A stretch of 64,000 bases of DNA from Noviherbaspirillum aridicola (GCF_019656455.1 NZ_BPMK01000014.1:86517-150516); one strand, 5' to 3'. Positions 45,981 through 55,987 are shown, counted from the stretch's first letter. Notes: generated from the letters alone by a model not told the origin. Made by a program: numbers and translations.

Positions 45981-48440
45981 TCAGTGCAGGCTCGCCGCCG
46001 GCGCGTAGCTGTCCCGGTACCAGTGCTCGAAGGCCTCGGCCGACAGCGGCTTGCTGAAGAAATAGCCCTGTGCCTGGTCGCAGCCCTGGTCGCGCAGGTA
46101 GTCGAAGACTTCTTCGGACTCGATGCCTTCGCCGACCACCTGCAGGTGCAGCGAGCGGCCGAGCGCCAGTACGGTGTCGGTGATCGCCTGGCTCTTGGCG
46201 TCCTGGCCGATGCGGTTGACGAAGGACTGGTCGATCTTGAGCTTGTCGATCGGCAGCGTGCTCAGCAGGCCAATGCTCGAGTAACCGACGCCGAAGTCGT
46301 CCAGCGCCACGCTGATGCCGAGCGCGCGCAGCTCCTGCAGCGCCGCGATGGTGTCGGGAACGTCTTCCAGCACGGTGCTTTCCTTGAGCTCGACCTGCAG
46401 ACAGGAGGGATCCATGCCGCAGTTGCGCACGCTGTCGGCGAGCTGGCTGACGAAGCTGCGCTGGCGGAACTGCTGCGGGGCGACGTTGATCGCCACGCTC
46501 ATGCTCGGCAGGCCGGCGGCGATCCAGGCCTGGTGCTGGCGGCAGGCTTCGCGCGCGACCCATTCGCCGAGGCGGCCGACGAGGCCGGCGCTTTCGGCCG
46601 CCGGCATGAACTGGTGCGGCAGCAGCGGCTCGCGCCCGGGCACCGGCAGGCGCAGCAGCGCCTCGACGCCTGTCGGCCGGCCGCTTTCCAGGTCCACCAC
46701 CGGCTGGTAGTGCAGCACCAGTTCATTGTTGTCGAGCGCTTCGCGCAGCCTGCGTTCGATCGCCAGCTGCTGGTCGCTGCCGTCGTCCAGCGTCGGGCTG
46801 TAGAAGCGGTAGCGGCCGGGGCCGGATTTCTTCGCTTCGTACATGGCGGCGTCGGCGCACTTGATCAGCGCGTCGAGCGACTCGCCGTGCGCCGGATAAA
46901 GGCTGATGCCGATCGACGGCGACAGCTGCAGCTGCAGGTTGCCGACGTAGTAGGGCTGGCTGATGCGTTCGATCAGGTTGCGCGCCACCGTGGCCGGTCC
47001 CCAGGTATCGTCGGAGTGCGGCAGGGCGACGACGAATTCATCGCCGCCGAGCCGCCCGACGATGTCTTCCTGCCGCGTGCAGTCGAGCAGGCGCTTGGCG
47101 ACCTGGCGCAGCACCTGGTCGCCGACGTCATGGCCATGGGTGTCGTTGATCGGCTTGAAGCGGTCGAGGTCGATGAACAGCAGCGCGCCGTTGCTGCGGG
47201 TGCGGCGCGCGATCGCCAGCAGGTGGCCGCAGTATTCGAACAGCAGCGCGCGGTTGGGCAGGCCGGTCAGCGTGTCGCGCTGCGAGGCGTCGCGTATGCG
47301 CTGTTCGGCCAGCTTGATGTCGGTGATGTCCATCGCCACGCCGATGAAGCGCACCGGCTTGCCCGAGGCGTCGACGATGCTCTTGCCATAGACCCGGAAC
47401 CAGCGCAGGCCGTGTACCTCCGCCGCCGCCCTGAACTGCAGGTCGAGCCGCGCGCCCGCTTCGGCATGCATGGCTTCCTGCATCATGGCCTGCACCCGCT
47501 GCCGGTCATCCGGGTCCACCAGCGCGAGAAAGCCTTCCAGTGTGGCGCTGGCGTCGGCGGGCAGGCCGAAGAGCCGCTTGCCGGACTCGTTCCAGACCAG
47601 CTTGTCGGTCTGCGGGTAGTAGTCCCACAAGCCGAGGTTGGCCGCCTCGGTGGCCAGGCGCAGCGTCTCGCGGCTCTTGCGCACCACTTCGCCGGCGCGG
47701 CGGATGTCGTCGATATCGGTGGAGACGCCGTACCAGGCGGTGATCAGTCCCGACTCGTCGCGGAAGGGCACCGCATGGCTGAGGAACCAGCGGTAGACGC
47801 CGTCGCGGCGGCGGATGCGATGTTCGATCCGGTACTCGGTGCCGGCGCCGAGCGCCTCGCGCCAGGCCTGCTGGCTGCGCGCGATGTCTTCCGGGTGTAT
47901 CGTCTCGGCGAAGTCATCGCCGATCTCGCCGAAATACTCCCGCGAGCGCTCATTGATGAACGTCACCGAGCCATCGGGCGCAAGCTCCCACACCATCTGC
48001 GGCATGGCATCGGTGAGGACGCGAAAGCGTGCCTCGTCGGCGAACCTGGCCTGCTCGAGCTGTGCCCGGCGCGAAATGTCGCGCACATACAGCACATGCC
48101 CACGGGTTTCGCCGGACGAGAACACCGGCGTCAGCGAGCAGGACACGATGACGAAGCGTCCGTCCTTGCGGATAAATTGCTGCACCAGGTCCTCGACCGC
48201 TTCTCCCCGCGCGTAGGCATGCGAAAGCGGACAGTCCTCGGCCGCGAAGGGGCGGCCATCAGCGTGGCTGTGATGCAGCAGCGCATGGACGCCGCTGCCG
48301 ACGAACTCTTCGTTGCCGTAGCCGAATACCTTCTCGGCCGCCCGGTTCGCGAAGCGGATCGTTCCCTCGGTATCGGTGAGAAATATCGGATCGAGGGCAT
48401 TCTCCGCGATGATCTTGTAAGTCGTGATGTTGTTCTGCAC
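45981..48440 (-). CDS. PAS-PAS-PAS-GGDEF-EAL protein (c-di-GMP turnover)
   Basis: This 819-aa cytoplasmic protein has three PAS domains (about 8-122, 135-248 and 258-375; PAS2 and PAS3 have PAC extensions), a GGDEF domain (385-550) with intact GGDEF at 465-469 and RQED inhibitory site at 456-459, and an EAL domain (560-815) with EALLR at 593-597, DDFGVGYSS and GEGIE. Both catalytic sites look complete. GTG 48440 (VQNNITTYKII) is favoured by AAGGAG 5 nt upstream; an ATG at 48590 would add 50 residues with no PAS similarity. It is not translationally coupled to neighbours. The ligands of the PAS domains are unknown. Confidence 0.9.
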   Translation of the reverse strand: MQNNITTYKIIAENALDPIFLTDTEGTIRFANRAAEKVFGYGNEEFVGSGVHALLHHSHADGRPFAAEDCPLSHAYARGEAVEDLVQQFIRKDGRFVIVSCSLTPVFSSGETRGHVLYVRDISRRAQLEQARFADEARFRVLTDAMPQMVWELAPDGSVTFINERSREYFGEIGDDFAETIHPEDIARSQQAWREALGAGTEYRIEHRIRRRDGVYRWFLSHAVPFRDESGLITAWYGVSTDIDDIRRAGEVVRKSRETLRLATEAANLGLWDYYPQTDKLVWNESGKRLFGLPADASATLEGFLALVDPDDRQRVQAMMQEAMHAEAGARLDLQFRAAAEVHGLRWFRVYGKSIVDASGKPVRFIGVAMDITDIKLAEQRIRDASQRDTLTGLPNRALLFEYCGHLLAIARRTRSNGALLFIDLDRFKPINDTHGHDVGDQVLRQVAKRLLDCTRQEDIVGRLGGDEFVVALPHSDDTWGPATVARNLIERISQPYYVGNLQLQLSPSIGISLYPAHGESLDALIKCADAAMYEAKKSGPGRYRFYSPTLDDGSDQQLAIERRLREALDNNELVLHYQPVVDLESGRPTGVEALLRLPVPGREPLLPHQFMPAAESAGLVGRLGEWVAREACRQHQAWIAAGLPSMSVAINVAPQQFRQRSFVSQLADSVRNCGMDPSCLQVELKESTVLEDVPDTIAALQELRALGISVALDDFGVGYSSIGLLSTLPIDKLKIDQSFVNRIGQDAKSQAITDTVLALGRSLHLQVVGEGIESEEVFDYLRDQGCDQAQGYFFSKPLSAEAFEHWYRDSYAPAASLH

Positions 48441-48726
48441 CAGGGCTCCTTCGCGCACATGCACAGGGGCCGGCCAGGCTTGCGAAGACGCAAGCGCGAT
48501 CATGCACACGGCGTGTGTCTGCAATGATTTTTTCGACTGTGCGGCGGAAGGGAGGTTCTTGTTGGAAGGAGATGATGCCGGGAGAGTCAAGCCGATTCTT
48601 CCCGTCGGGCATTGATTCGCGTTGTTCTTCCGGCCGACCGGAGGCTGCAGCGGTGACTGGAAGGGCCGCCCGGCAAGGCGGGCTCGGTCGGCTAAGTGGG
48701 AAAAGCGAAGTTGGCGTTTCAGCGTT
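48441..48726. other. Intergenic region between GGDEF-EAL gene and putR-like gene
   Basis: About 286 bp without a supported gene. It holds the upstream region of the GGDEF-EAL gene and a short direct duplication TTTCAGCGTTTCAGCG (about 48717-48732) that runs to the stop of the Lrp-type gene. The GC-rich stretch around 48660 was checked for a tRNA and does not fold as one. I see nothing else. Confidence 0.4.
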
Positions 48727-49185
48727 TCAGCGTATCGGCAGCCTGGTCGTATTCTTGACCTCTTCCATCACCGCATAAGTGTGCGTCTCGCGCACCCCCT
48801 TCAGCTGCAGCAGCGACTTGCCGAGAAATTCGCGGTAGGCATTCATGTCCTTGACGCGCGCCTTGACCAGATAGTCGAAGCCGCCGGCCACCATGTGGCA
48901 CTCGAGCACTTCGGGAATGACCTGCACGCTGCGCTTGAAGGCTTCGAACACTTCCGGCGTGGTGCGGTCGAGCACGACTTCGATGAAGACCAGCAGCGAG
49001 ACATCGAGCAGCTGGGGATTGAGCTGGGCGCTGTAGCCGAGGATGTAGCCGGCTTCCTGCAGCTTGCGCACCCGCTCCAGGCAGGCGGCGGGCGAGAGGT
49101 TGACGCGCGAGGCCAGCTCGACATTGCTGATGCGACCGTCGGTCTGCAGTTCGGAGAGGATTTTCTTGCTGATCTTGTCGAGCAT
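48727..49185 (-). CDS. Lrp/AsnC-family regulator, probable PutR
   Basis: This 152-aa protein has an N-terminal HTH (MLDKISKKILSELQTDGRIS; NVELASRVNLSPAACLERVR) and a C-terminal RAM effector domain (about 65-150: VFIEVVLDRTTPEVFEAFKR; HMVAGGFDYLVKARVKDMNA). It is divergent from putA across 144 bp, the usual arrangement for an Lrp-type proline-responsive activator (PutR/BkdR-like). Proline as effector is inference from context. ATG 49185 is the natural start; no clear Shine-Dalgarno sequence is seen. Confidence 0.88.
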   Translation of the reverse strand: MLDKISKKILSELQTDGRISNVELASRVNLSPAACLERVRKLQEAGYILGYSAQLNPQLLDVSLLVFIEVVLDRTTPEVFEAFKRSVQVIPEVLECHMVAGGFDYLVKARVKDMNAYREFLGKSLLQLKGVRETHTYAVMEEVKNTTRLPIR

Positions 49186-49329
49186 GGCCGGGACCGCCAA
49201 AAGATTGTTCGGCCCAATTCTCCCACAAAATATGAAATTCCGATCAGCGGCCTCATTTCCAGAATTAATCCTTGGCGATCCTTCATACAATCCATCCATT
49301 ATTTTTCCAAGAATTGTTCCCGGATCAAC

Positions 49330-52300
49330 ATGCTGACTGCAACCCGCCCCCCCGTCTCCGCCGCCCCCTTCGGCGCCTTCCACGCGGAACTCTCGCCGGC
49401 GCCGGCACCGCTGCGCCAGGCCATCACCGATGCCTACCGCCGCGACGAGCGCGAGGCGGTGCAATGGCTGCTCGGCCAGAACCAGGCCTCGCCCGCCGCG
49501 CAATCGAAGATCCAGGACATGGCCCGGCGCCTGGTGTCGGCGGTGCGCGAAAAGCGTACCCGCGCCTCCGGCGTGGATGCGCTGATGCATGAATTCTCGC
49601 TGTCGTCGGAAGAGGGCGTGGCGCTGATGTGCCTGGCCGAGGCGCTGCTGCGCATTCCCGACCATCAGACGGCCGACCGCCTGATCGCCGACAAGATCAG
49701 CAAGGGCGACTGGCGCAAGCATCTCGGCGAATCGCCGTCGCTGTTCGTCAATGCGGCGACATGGGGCCTGCTCATCACCGGCAAGCTGGTGTCGACCAAC
49801 AGCGAGCAGGGCCTGGGCAGCGCGCTGACCCGGCTCATCGCCCGCGGCGGCGAGCCGCTGATCCGCAAGGGCGTGGACCTGGCCATGCGCATGCTCGGCA
49901 ACCAGTTCGTGACCGGCCAGACCATCGACGAAGCGCTGGCCAACAGCCGCGCCAATGAAGCGCGCGGCTATCGCTATTCCTATGACATGCTCGGCGAGGC
50001 CGCGCTGACCGAGGAAGACGCGGCGAAATACTATGCCGCCTATGAAGAGGCGATCCACGCGATCGGCAAGGCATCGGCTGGCCGCGGCATCAGGAACGGC
50101 CCCGGCATTTCGGTCAAGCTGTCGGCGCTGCATCCGCGCTATTCCCGCGCCCAGCACGCGCGCATGATGGAAGAGCTGCTGCCGCGCCTGAAGTCGCTGC
50201 TGCTGCTGGCCAAGCGCTACGACATCGGCCTCAATATCGACGCCGAGGAAGCCGACCGCCTGGAGATCTCGCTCGACCTGATGGAAGCGCTGGCGCATGA
50301 CGGCGACCTGGCCGGCTTCGACGGCATCGGCTTCGTGGTGCAAGCCTATCAGAAGCGCTGCCCGTTCGTGCTCGACTTCCTGGCCGACCTTGCCCGCCGC
50401 AGCGGTCGCAAGTTCATGGTGAGGCTGGTCAAGGGCGCATACTGGGACGCGGAGATCAAGCGCGCCCAGGTCGACGGCATGCCCGGCTATCCGGTCTACA
50501 CCCGCAAGGTGTACACCGACGTTTCCTATCTCACCTGCGCGCGCAAGCTGCTCGGCATGACGGATGTGATCTATCCGCAGTTCGCCACGCACAATGCCTA
50601 CTCGCTGTCGGCGATCCATGCCTGGGCGAGCGAGCGCGGCATCGACGACTATGAATTCCAGTGCCTGCACGGCATGGGCGAAACCCTGTACGACCAGGTG
50701 GTGGGGGCCGACAAGCTCGGCAAGCCCTGCCGCATCTATGCGCCGGTCGGCTCCCATGAAACCCTGCTCGCCTACCTGGTGCGCCGCCTGCTGGAGAACG
50801 GCGCCAACTCGTCCTTCGTGAACCAGATCGTCGACGAAAGCGTGCCGATCGACAGCCTGATCGCCGATCCCTTCGCGGCGGCGACGGCGCTGGGCGGCAG
50901 CCCGCATCCGATGATCCCGCTGCCGGCCGAACTGTACGGCGCCGAGCGCAGGAATTCCGCCGGCCTCGACCTGAGCAATGAAAACCTGCTGCGCCAGCTC
51001 GGCCAGGCATTCGACGCGCTCGGCTCGCGCCAGTGGCAGGCGCGCCCGCTGCTCGCCCAGGGCATCGCGGCACCGACGCAACCGCAGCCGGTCGTCAATC
51101 CGGCCGATCGCCGCGACATCGTCGGCAGCGTATCCGAAGCAGGCGCGGCGGAAGTGGAAAGCGCGCTGCTGTCGGCGCAGGCCGCCGCCGGCGCATGGCA
51201 GGCGGTCGAGCCCGCGGCGCGCGCCGCCATGCTCGAGCGCGGCGCCGAACTGCTGGAACAGCACATGGCGGAGTTTCTCGCCCTGGCGGTGCGCGAGGCC
51301 GGCAAGTCGCTGCCGAATGCGATCGCCGAAGTGCGTGAAGCGGTCGACTTCCTGCGCTACTACGCCGCCGACGTGCGGCAGTCGCCGCCCGCCGGGGCGC
51401 TCGGTCCGGTGGTCTGCATCAGCCCGTGGAACTTCCCGCTCGCCATCTTCATCGGCGAGGTCAGCGCCGCGCTCGCGGCCGGCAACGTGGTGCTGGCCAA
51501 GCCGGCCGAACAGACGCCGCTGATCGCCTGCCGCGCGGTCGAGCTGCTGCATGAGGCCGGCGTGCCGCCGGCGGCGCTGCAATTCCTGCCCGGCCGCGGC
51601 GAAACCGTCGGCGCCGCGCTGACCGGCGACCCGCGCGTGGCGGGCGTGATCTTCACCGGCTCCACCGAAGTCGCGCAGCTGATCAACCGCACGCTGGCGC
51701 GCCGCGCCGCCGACGAAGGGCGCGAGGTGGCGCTGATCGCCGAGACCGGCGGCCAGAACGCGATGATCGTCGACTCCAGCGCGCTGCCGGAACAGGTGGT
51801 GCAGGATGTGCTCACTTCCGCCTTCGACAGCGCCGGCCAGCGCTGCTCCGCGCTGCGCGTGCTGTGCCTGCAGGAGGACATCGCCGATCGCACGATGAAG
51901 ATGCTCAAGGGGGCGATGCAGGAACTGCGCATCGGCAACCCGGACCGGCTGTCCACCGATGTCGGCCCGGTGATCGACGCCGAGGCGCAGCAAAACCTGC
52001 TGCGCCACATCGCGCGCATGAAGGGCGAGGGCCGCAAGGTCTACCAGCTCGAACTGCCGCCGGCCTGCGGCGAAGGCACCTTCGTGCCGCCGACGGTGAT
52101 CGAGATCGACAGCCTGGCCAGCCTGCAGCGCGAAGTGTTCGGCCCGGTGCTGCATGTGCTGCGCTACCGCCGCGACGACCTGCCGCAGCTGATCGACGCC
52201 ATCAATGCCACCGGCTATGGCCTGACGCTCGGCGTGCATTCCCGCATCGACGAGACGATCGACTTCATCACCGGCCGGGCGCACGTGGGCAACATCTACG

Positions 52301-53013
52301 TCAACCGCAACATCGTCGGCGCGGTGGTCGGCGTGCAGCCCTTCGGCGGCGAAGGCAAGTCGGGCACCGGTCCCAAGGCCGGCGGCCCGCTCTACCTGAA
52401 GCGGCTGCAGCGCAATGCCGAGGTCAAGCAGGCGGCGCACACGATTCACCGCAAGGGAGAAAGCGCCCGCCATGCGGCGCTGGAAAGCCTGGTGGGCTGG
52501 GCGAGGACGCACGGCCATGCGCAGATCGCCGAACTCGGCGACGCCTATCTGCATGCCAGCCTGCTCGATACCGCGATGGTGCTGCCCGGCCCGACCGGCG
52601 AACGCAACAGCCTGGCATTCGCGCCGCGCGGACAGGTGCTGTGCAGCGCCGGCACGCTCGCCGCGCTGCTCAACCAGCTGGCTGCCTGCTTTGCCACCGG
52701 CAACCGCGCGGTGATCGATACCGACACCGCCGCGCTGCTGCCGGCAGGCCTGCCCGCGCAGGCGCGCGATGCCGTCGTCGTACTCAAGCGCGCACAACTG
52801 GCGGAGGCATCGTTGCAGCTCGCCCTGCTGGAAAAGGCGCAGCTGCCGGCACTGCTGCCGCTGCTCGCCGCGCGCGACGGCGCGCTGGTGGTGGCGGTCG
52901 AGACCGATGGCGACAAGCCGGTGCCGCTGTGGCGCCTGGTCGCGGAACGCGCGGTGTGCGTCAACACGACCGCCGCCGGCGGCAATGCGAGCCTGATGAC
53001 GCTGGGCGCCTGA
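49330..53013 (+). CDS. putA: Bifunctional proline utilisation flavoenzyme PutA (PRODH/P5CDH)
   Basis: This 1227-aa enzyme oxidises proline to glutamate. The PRODH barrel spans about residues 210-510 (GPGISVKLSALHPRY; ATHNAYSLSAI; QCLHGMGETLYDQV), followed by the P5C dehydrogenase domain at about 590-1040 with catalytic Glu805 (LIAETGGQN) and Cys839 (SAGQRCSALR), and a C-terminal domain to 1227. E. coli PutA starts with a ribbon-helix-helix DNA-binding domain of about 47 residues; here the N-terminus (MLTATRPPVSAAPFGAFHAE) shows none. This is therefore a bifunctional form without autoregulation, consistent with the divergent Lrp-type regulator. A terminator follows the stop. Confidence 0.95.
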   Translation: MLTATRPPVSAAPFGAFHAELSPAPAPLRQAITDAYRRDEREAVQWLLGQNQASPAAQSKIQDMARRLVSAVREKRTRASGVDALMHEFSLSSEEGVALMCLAEALLRIPDHQTADRLIADKISKGDWRKHLGESPSLFVNAATWGLLITGKLVSTNSEQGLGSALTRLIARGGEPLIRKGVDLAMRMLGNQFVTGQTIDEALANSRANEARGYRYSYDMLGEAALTEEDAAKYYAAYEEAIHAIGKASAGRGIRNGPGISVKLSALHPRYSRAQHARMMEELLPRLKSLLLLAKRYDIGLNIDAEEADRLEISLDLMEALAHDGDLAGFDGIGFVVQAYQKRCPFVLDFLADLARRSGRKFMVRLVKGAYWDAEIKRAQVDGMPGYPVYTRKVYTDVSYLTCARKLLGMTDVIYPQFATHNAYSLSAIHAWASERGIDDYEFQCLHGMGETLYDQVVGADKLGKPCRIYAPVGSHETLLAYLVRRLLENGANSSFVNQIVDESVPIDSLIADPFAAATALGGSPHPMIPLPAELYGAERRNSAGLDLSNENLLRQLGQAFDALGSRQWQARPLLAQGIAAPTQPQPVVNPADRRDIVGSVSEAGAAEVESALLSAQAAAGAWQAVEPAARAAMLERGAELLEQHMAEFLALAVREAGKSLPNAIAEVREAVDFLRYYAADVRQSPPAGALGPVVCISPWNFPLAIFIGEVSAALAAGNVVLAKPAEQTPLIACRAVELLHEAGVPPAALQFLPGRGETVGAALTGDPRVAGVIFTGSTEVAQLINRTLARRAADEGREVALIAETGGQNAMIVDSSALPEQVVQDVLTSAFDSAGQRCSALRVLCLQEDIADRTMKMLKGAMQELRIGNPDRLSTDVGPVIDAEAQQNLLRHIARMKGEGRKVYQLELPPACGEGTFVPPTVIEIDSLASLQREVFGPVLHVLRYRRDDLPQLIDAINATGYGLTLGVHSRIDETIDFITGRAHVGNIYVNRNIVGAVVGVQPFGGEGKSGTGPKAGGPLYLKRLQRNAEVKQAAHTIHRKGESARHAALESLVGWARTHGHAQIAELGDAYLHASLLDTAMVLPGPTGERNSLAFAPRGQVLCSAGTLAALLNQLAACFATGNRAVIDTDTAALLPAGLPAQARDAVVVLKRAQLAEASLQLALLEKAQLPALLPLLAARDGALVVAVETDGDKPVPLWRLVAERAVCVNTTAAGGNASLMTLGA

Positions 53014-53042
53014 CGCGATTTCGTATCCGCTTTGCGGTCCCG

Positions 53043-53074
53043 AAGAGCCGGCCTTGCGCCGGCTCTTTTGTTTT
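53043..53074 (+). terminator. Rho-independent terminator after putA
   Basis: AAGAGCCGGC (53043-53052), CTTGC loop and GCCGGCTCTT (53058-53067) form a perfect 10-bp stem followed by TTTTGTTTT. It separates putA from the AsmA-like gene. Confidence 0.88.
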
Positions 53075-53144
53075 GCGCGTCCTGCCCCGGGTTGCGGCAA
53101 CGCAGCTCGGCGAACTCCGGTGCCTGCGGCGGCATCTCAAGCAC

Positions 53145-55088
53145 ATGTCACGCGCGCTTCGCATCGCCATCGCCGGCGGGCTCGTCTTGCTCGCCCTGGC
53201 AGCGCTCGCGCTGTCGCTGGCCGCCGGCTATGACTGGAACCGCGCCAGACCCTGGCTGCAACAGAAAGTGGAGCAGGCCAGCGGCCGTACCCTCGAGATC
53301 CGCGGAGAGCTGGCGCTCAGCTGGCATGCATCGCAGGGGGAGAAGGGGTGGCGCGCCTGGCTGCCCTGGCCCCGCATCGTCGCCCGCGACATCGTCTTCG
53401 GCAACGCTTCCTGGTCGTCCCAGCCGGTGATGCTGACGGCAAGCGGCATTAGCCTGACCGTCAATCCTCTCGCCGCCCTCGAAAAGCGGGTGCTCATTCC
53501 CGTGCTGGAACTCGACGCGCCTGCGCTCCTGCTCGAACGCAATGCCGAGGGCCAGGCCAACTGGGATTTCCCCGACGGCGGCGGCGGCTGGGAATTCGGG
53601 CTGCGCCGGCTTGCGGTCAACGGCGGCAGGGTCGAGATCCGCGACGCGGTACGCCAGCTGTCGCTCGACGCCGAAGCCGAGGCCCCGGACGACGAAACGC
53701 TTGCATGGCGTTTCAGCGGCAGCATGCAGAATGAGCCGCTGGAAGGCGAGGGCAGCAGCGCCCGCGTCCTCGCGCTCGAGAATGAGCACGTGAATTTTCC
53801 GCTCTCGCTGCGGCTGCGTTCCGGCAGCACCCGCATCGACGCGAAAGGCGCCCTGTCCGCGCCGCGCTCCCGTCCCGGCCTCGACCTCCGCCTGCAGGTC
53901 GAAGGCGTGAGCATGGCAAGGCTGTATCCGCTGACCGGCCTGTTGCTGCCGGAGACGCCGCCGTTTTCCACCGCCGGGCGCTTGCTGCTGTCGCGTGAGC
54001 AGGAAGGCCTGCACTGGCGCTATGAAGACTTCAGCGGCAAGATGGGCGCCACCGACCTCCACGGCACCCTGATCTACCATCCGCGCGAGCCGCGGCCCCT
54101 GCTGGAAGGCAGGGTGACGTCGAAGCTGCTGCGGGTGGCCGACCTCGCGCCGCTGCTCGGCGTCGACTCGAGGGACAGCCGCAAGCGGCGCGGCGACCGC
54201 ACGGTGCAGCCGCAGGGCAAGCTGTTCCCGGTGGCGCCGTTCCGCAGCGAACGCTGGCAGGGCATCGACACCGATGTGGAACTGCGCGCGGCGAAAGCGA
54301 TGCGGCGCAAGGCATGGCCGGTGGAAGACCTGCATGCGCATGTCCGGCTGCAGGGCGGTCTGCTGCGCATCGCGCCGCTGCGCTTTGCGGCGGCCGGCGG
54401 CGAAGTGAACGCGGAGATCAGTCTCGACGGCCGGCGCAAGCCGGTGCAGGCGGAAATGACGCTCAGCGCGCGCCGGCTGAAGCTCGCGCGCCTGCTGCCC
54501 GAGGCACCCGGCAGCCCGGGCGGGAGCGGCGAACTCAGCGCCGATGCGCGCCTGCAGGGCCGCGGCCATTCCTTCGCCGCGGTGCTCGGCGCCGCCGGCG
54601 GCGAAGTGCGCACCGCGATCGACCGCGGCTCGCTGAGCAAGCGCCTGCTCGACAGCATGGGCATGAATTTCGGCAGCCTGCTGCTGACGAACCTGTTCGG
54701 CGACCGCCAGGTCGACATCCGCTGCGCCGCCGGCGACTTCACGGTGGAGAAGGGGGTGCTGCGGCCGCGCGCCTTCGTCGTCGATACCGATCAGGCCGAG
54801 CTGGCGCTCGACGGCAGGATACTGCTCGGCGAGGAAAAGCTGGATCTCACCATCCATCCCCATCCCAAGGGCGTGCAGCTGCTGTCGCTGCGCACGCCGC
54901 TGCACGTGCGCGGCAGTATCGCCAAGCCCGAGCTGGAGGCCGACCGCGGCGTGCTCGCCCTGCGCGCCGGCAGCGCGCTGGCGCTTGGCCTGCTGGCGCC
55001 GCTGGGCGCGGCCCTGTTGCCGCTGATCGAAGTCGGCCCGGGCGAGACCAATGCCTGCGCGGGCCTGATCGCCTCAGCCTCGCCCTGA
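53145..55088 (+). CDS. AsmA family protein (envelope/lipid-transport type)
   Basis: This 647-aa protein has one N-terminal membrane helix (about residues 6-27) followed by a large periplasmic region. Typical AsmA features are the opening RARPWLQQKVEQASGRTLEI, the N-terminal domain segment WFxxP-like GWRAWLPWPRIVARDIVFGN, and repeated beta strands with GxxxIDxxG motifs, ending with the AsmA C-terminal region (LSKRLLDSMGMNFGSLLLTN; DRQVDIRCAAGDFTVEKGVL; LDGRILLGEEKLDLTIHP). AsmA-like proteins are proposed to bridge phospholipid transport to the outer membrane. ATG 53145 is the natural start. The 3' end overlaps the convergent nucleosidase gene by 15 bp. Confidence 0.88.
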   Translation: MSRALRIAIAGGLVLLALAALALSLAAGYDWNRARPWLQQKVEQASGRTLEIRGELALSWHASQGEKGWRAWLPWPRIVARDIVFGNASWSSQPVMLTASGISLTVNPLAALEKRVLIPVLELDAPALLLERNAEGQANWDFPDGGGGWEFGLRRLAVNGGRVEIRDAVRQLSLDAEAEAPDDETLAWRFSGSMQNEPLEGEGSSARVLALENEHVNFPLSLRLRSGSTRIDAKGALSAPRSRPGLDLRLQVEGVSMARLYPLTGLLLPETPPFSTAGRLLLSREQEGLHWRYEDFSGKMGATDLHGTLIYHPREPRPLLEGRVTSKLLRVADLAPLLGVDSRDSRKRRGDRTVQPQGKLFPVAPFRSERWQGIDTDVELRAAKAMRRKAWPVEDLHAHVRLQGGLLRIAPLRFAAAGGEVNAEISLDGRRKPVQAEMTLSARRLKLARLLPEAPGSPGGSGELSADARLQGRGHSFAAVLGAAGGEVRTAIDRGSLSKRLLDSMGMNFGSLLLTNLFGDRQVDIRCAAGDFTVEKGVLRPRAFVVDTDQAELALDGRILLGEEKLDLTIHPHPKGVQLLSLRTPLHVRGSIAKPELEADRGVLALRAGSALALGLLAPLGAALLPLIEVGPGETNACAGLIASASP

Positions 55089-55841
55089 GGCGCAATAGCG
55101 TTCCACGATTCCGTAGGCATAGCGCGCGGCCACGCGTTCGATGAATTGCATGAAATCCAGCGGCGCGCCTTCATCGGCGCCGTCGGAAATGGTGCGGATC
55201 ACGGCGAACGGCAGGCCGAATTCAAAACAGACCTGAGCCACCGCCGCGCCCTCCATCTCGACCGCGAGCAGGTCGGGAAAAGCCTGCCTGAGCGCGGCAT
55301 GGCGCTCGCCCCGGTGAATGAACTCGTCGCCGCTGGCGATCAGGCCCCGGTGCACCGACGGCCGGTCGAGGCCGAAGGCCGCGCGGTCCGACTCCCCGAT
55401 GCCGCCGAGGCCGGCGGCCAGGAATTCGCCGGCCGCCAGGGCCACGCTGTCGGTCAGGTGCAGGTCGGAGGCAAAACGTTCCTGTCCGAGCAGCGGGATT
55501 TCGAAACGCGGAAACAGCGGCCGCGCATCCATGTCGTGCTGCACCAGCGCGTCCGCCACCACGATATCCCCGACTTTCACCCGCTTGTCCACACTGCCGG
55601 CGACGCCGGTGAACAGGACATGGGTGACGCCGAAGCGCTCGATGAGGGTGGAGACCGTCGCTGCCGCCGCGACTTTTCCGATGCGCGACAGCACGCAGAC
55701 GCAGTCCATGCCCCACAGGCGGCCGCTGGTGTAGTCGCGCATGCCGCGCGTGACGGTCTGGCGGTCCTGCATCTGTTCGATCAGGCCGGCTTGTTCCTGG
55801 TGAAGCGCGCTGATCAGGCCAAGCCTGGGTCTGGGAAGCAT
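55074..55841 (-). CDS. 5'-methylthioadenosine/S-adenosylhomocysteine nucleosidase family protein
   Basis: This 255-aa protein of the PNP/UDP phosphorylase superfamily hydrolyses adenine from MTA or SAH. It opens LGLISALHQEQAGLIEQMQD (candidate Glu12 equivalent) and carries LFTGVAGSVDKRVKVGDIVV, the nucleoside-binding AVEMEGAAVAQVCFEFGLPF (Glu174 equivalent) and VIRTISDGADEGA (Asp197 equivalent), so the three catalytic/ligand residues of E. coli MtnN are present. ATG 55841 is used; no Shine-Dalgarno sequence is seen. A TTG at 55856 is less likely. It probably recycles adenine and methylthioribose or homocysteine. Confidence 0.88.
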   Translation of the reverse strand: MLPRPRLGLISALHQEQAGLIEQMQDRQTVTRGMRDYTSGRLWGMDCVCVLSRIGKVAAAATVSTLIERFGVTHVLFTGVAGSVDKRVKVGDIVVADALVQHDMDARPLFPRFEIPLLGQERFASDLHLTDSVALAAGEFLAAGLGGIGESDRAAFGLDRPSVHRGLIASGDEFIHRGERHAALRQAFPDLLAVEMEGAAVAQVCFEFGLPFAVIRTISDGADEGAPLDFMQFIERVAARYAYGIVERYCASGRG

Positions 55842-55987
55842 GGGCGAGTATTGCAAGGCGGTAAAGCAGCTAGCTTAGGGGCTGACGGGGTGTTCGCGCA
55901 AGCGCGCGACGGCTGCCGGGAAAAGAGGGGTTTTCCAGATGATTGTGAAGTATACGAATAGTGGTAATGGTTAACGTCGGCCCGTTT
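55842..55987. other. Non-coding stretch outside inverted element A
   Basis: No gene. The inner 37 bp (55951-55987) are related to the sequence outside element B (58828-58864 on the other strand): 26 of 37 positions match by eye, sharing TATACGA and GTTAAC. The homology of the two elements therefore extends beyond the DnaA-box-like ends. Confidence 0.6.

Noticed and set aside
48620..48720. A tRNA-like GC-rich stretch
   Set aside because: No cloverleaf with acceptor stem, T-loop GTTCRA and anticodon stem can be drawn.
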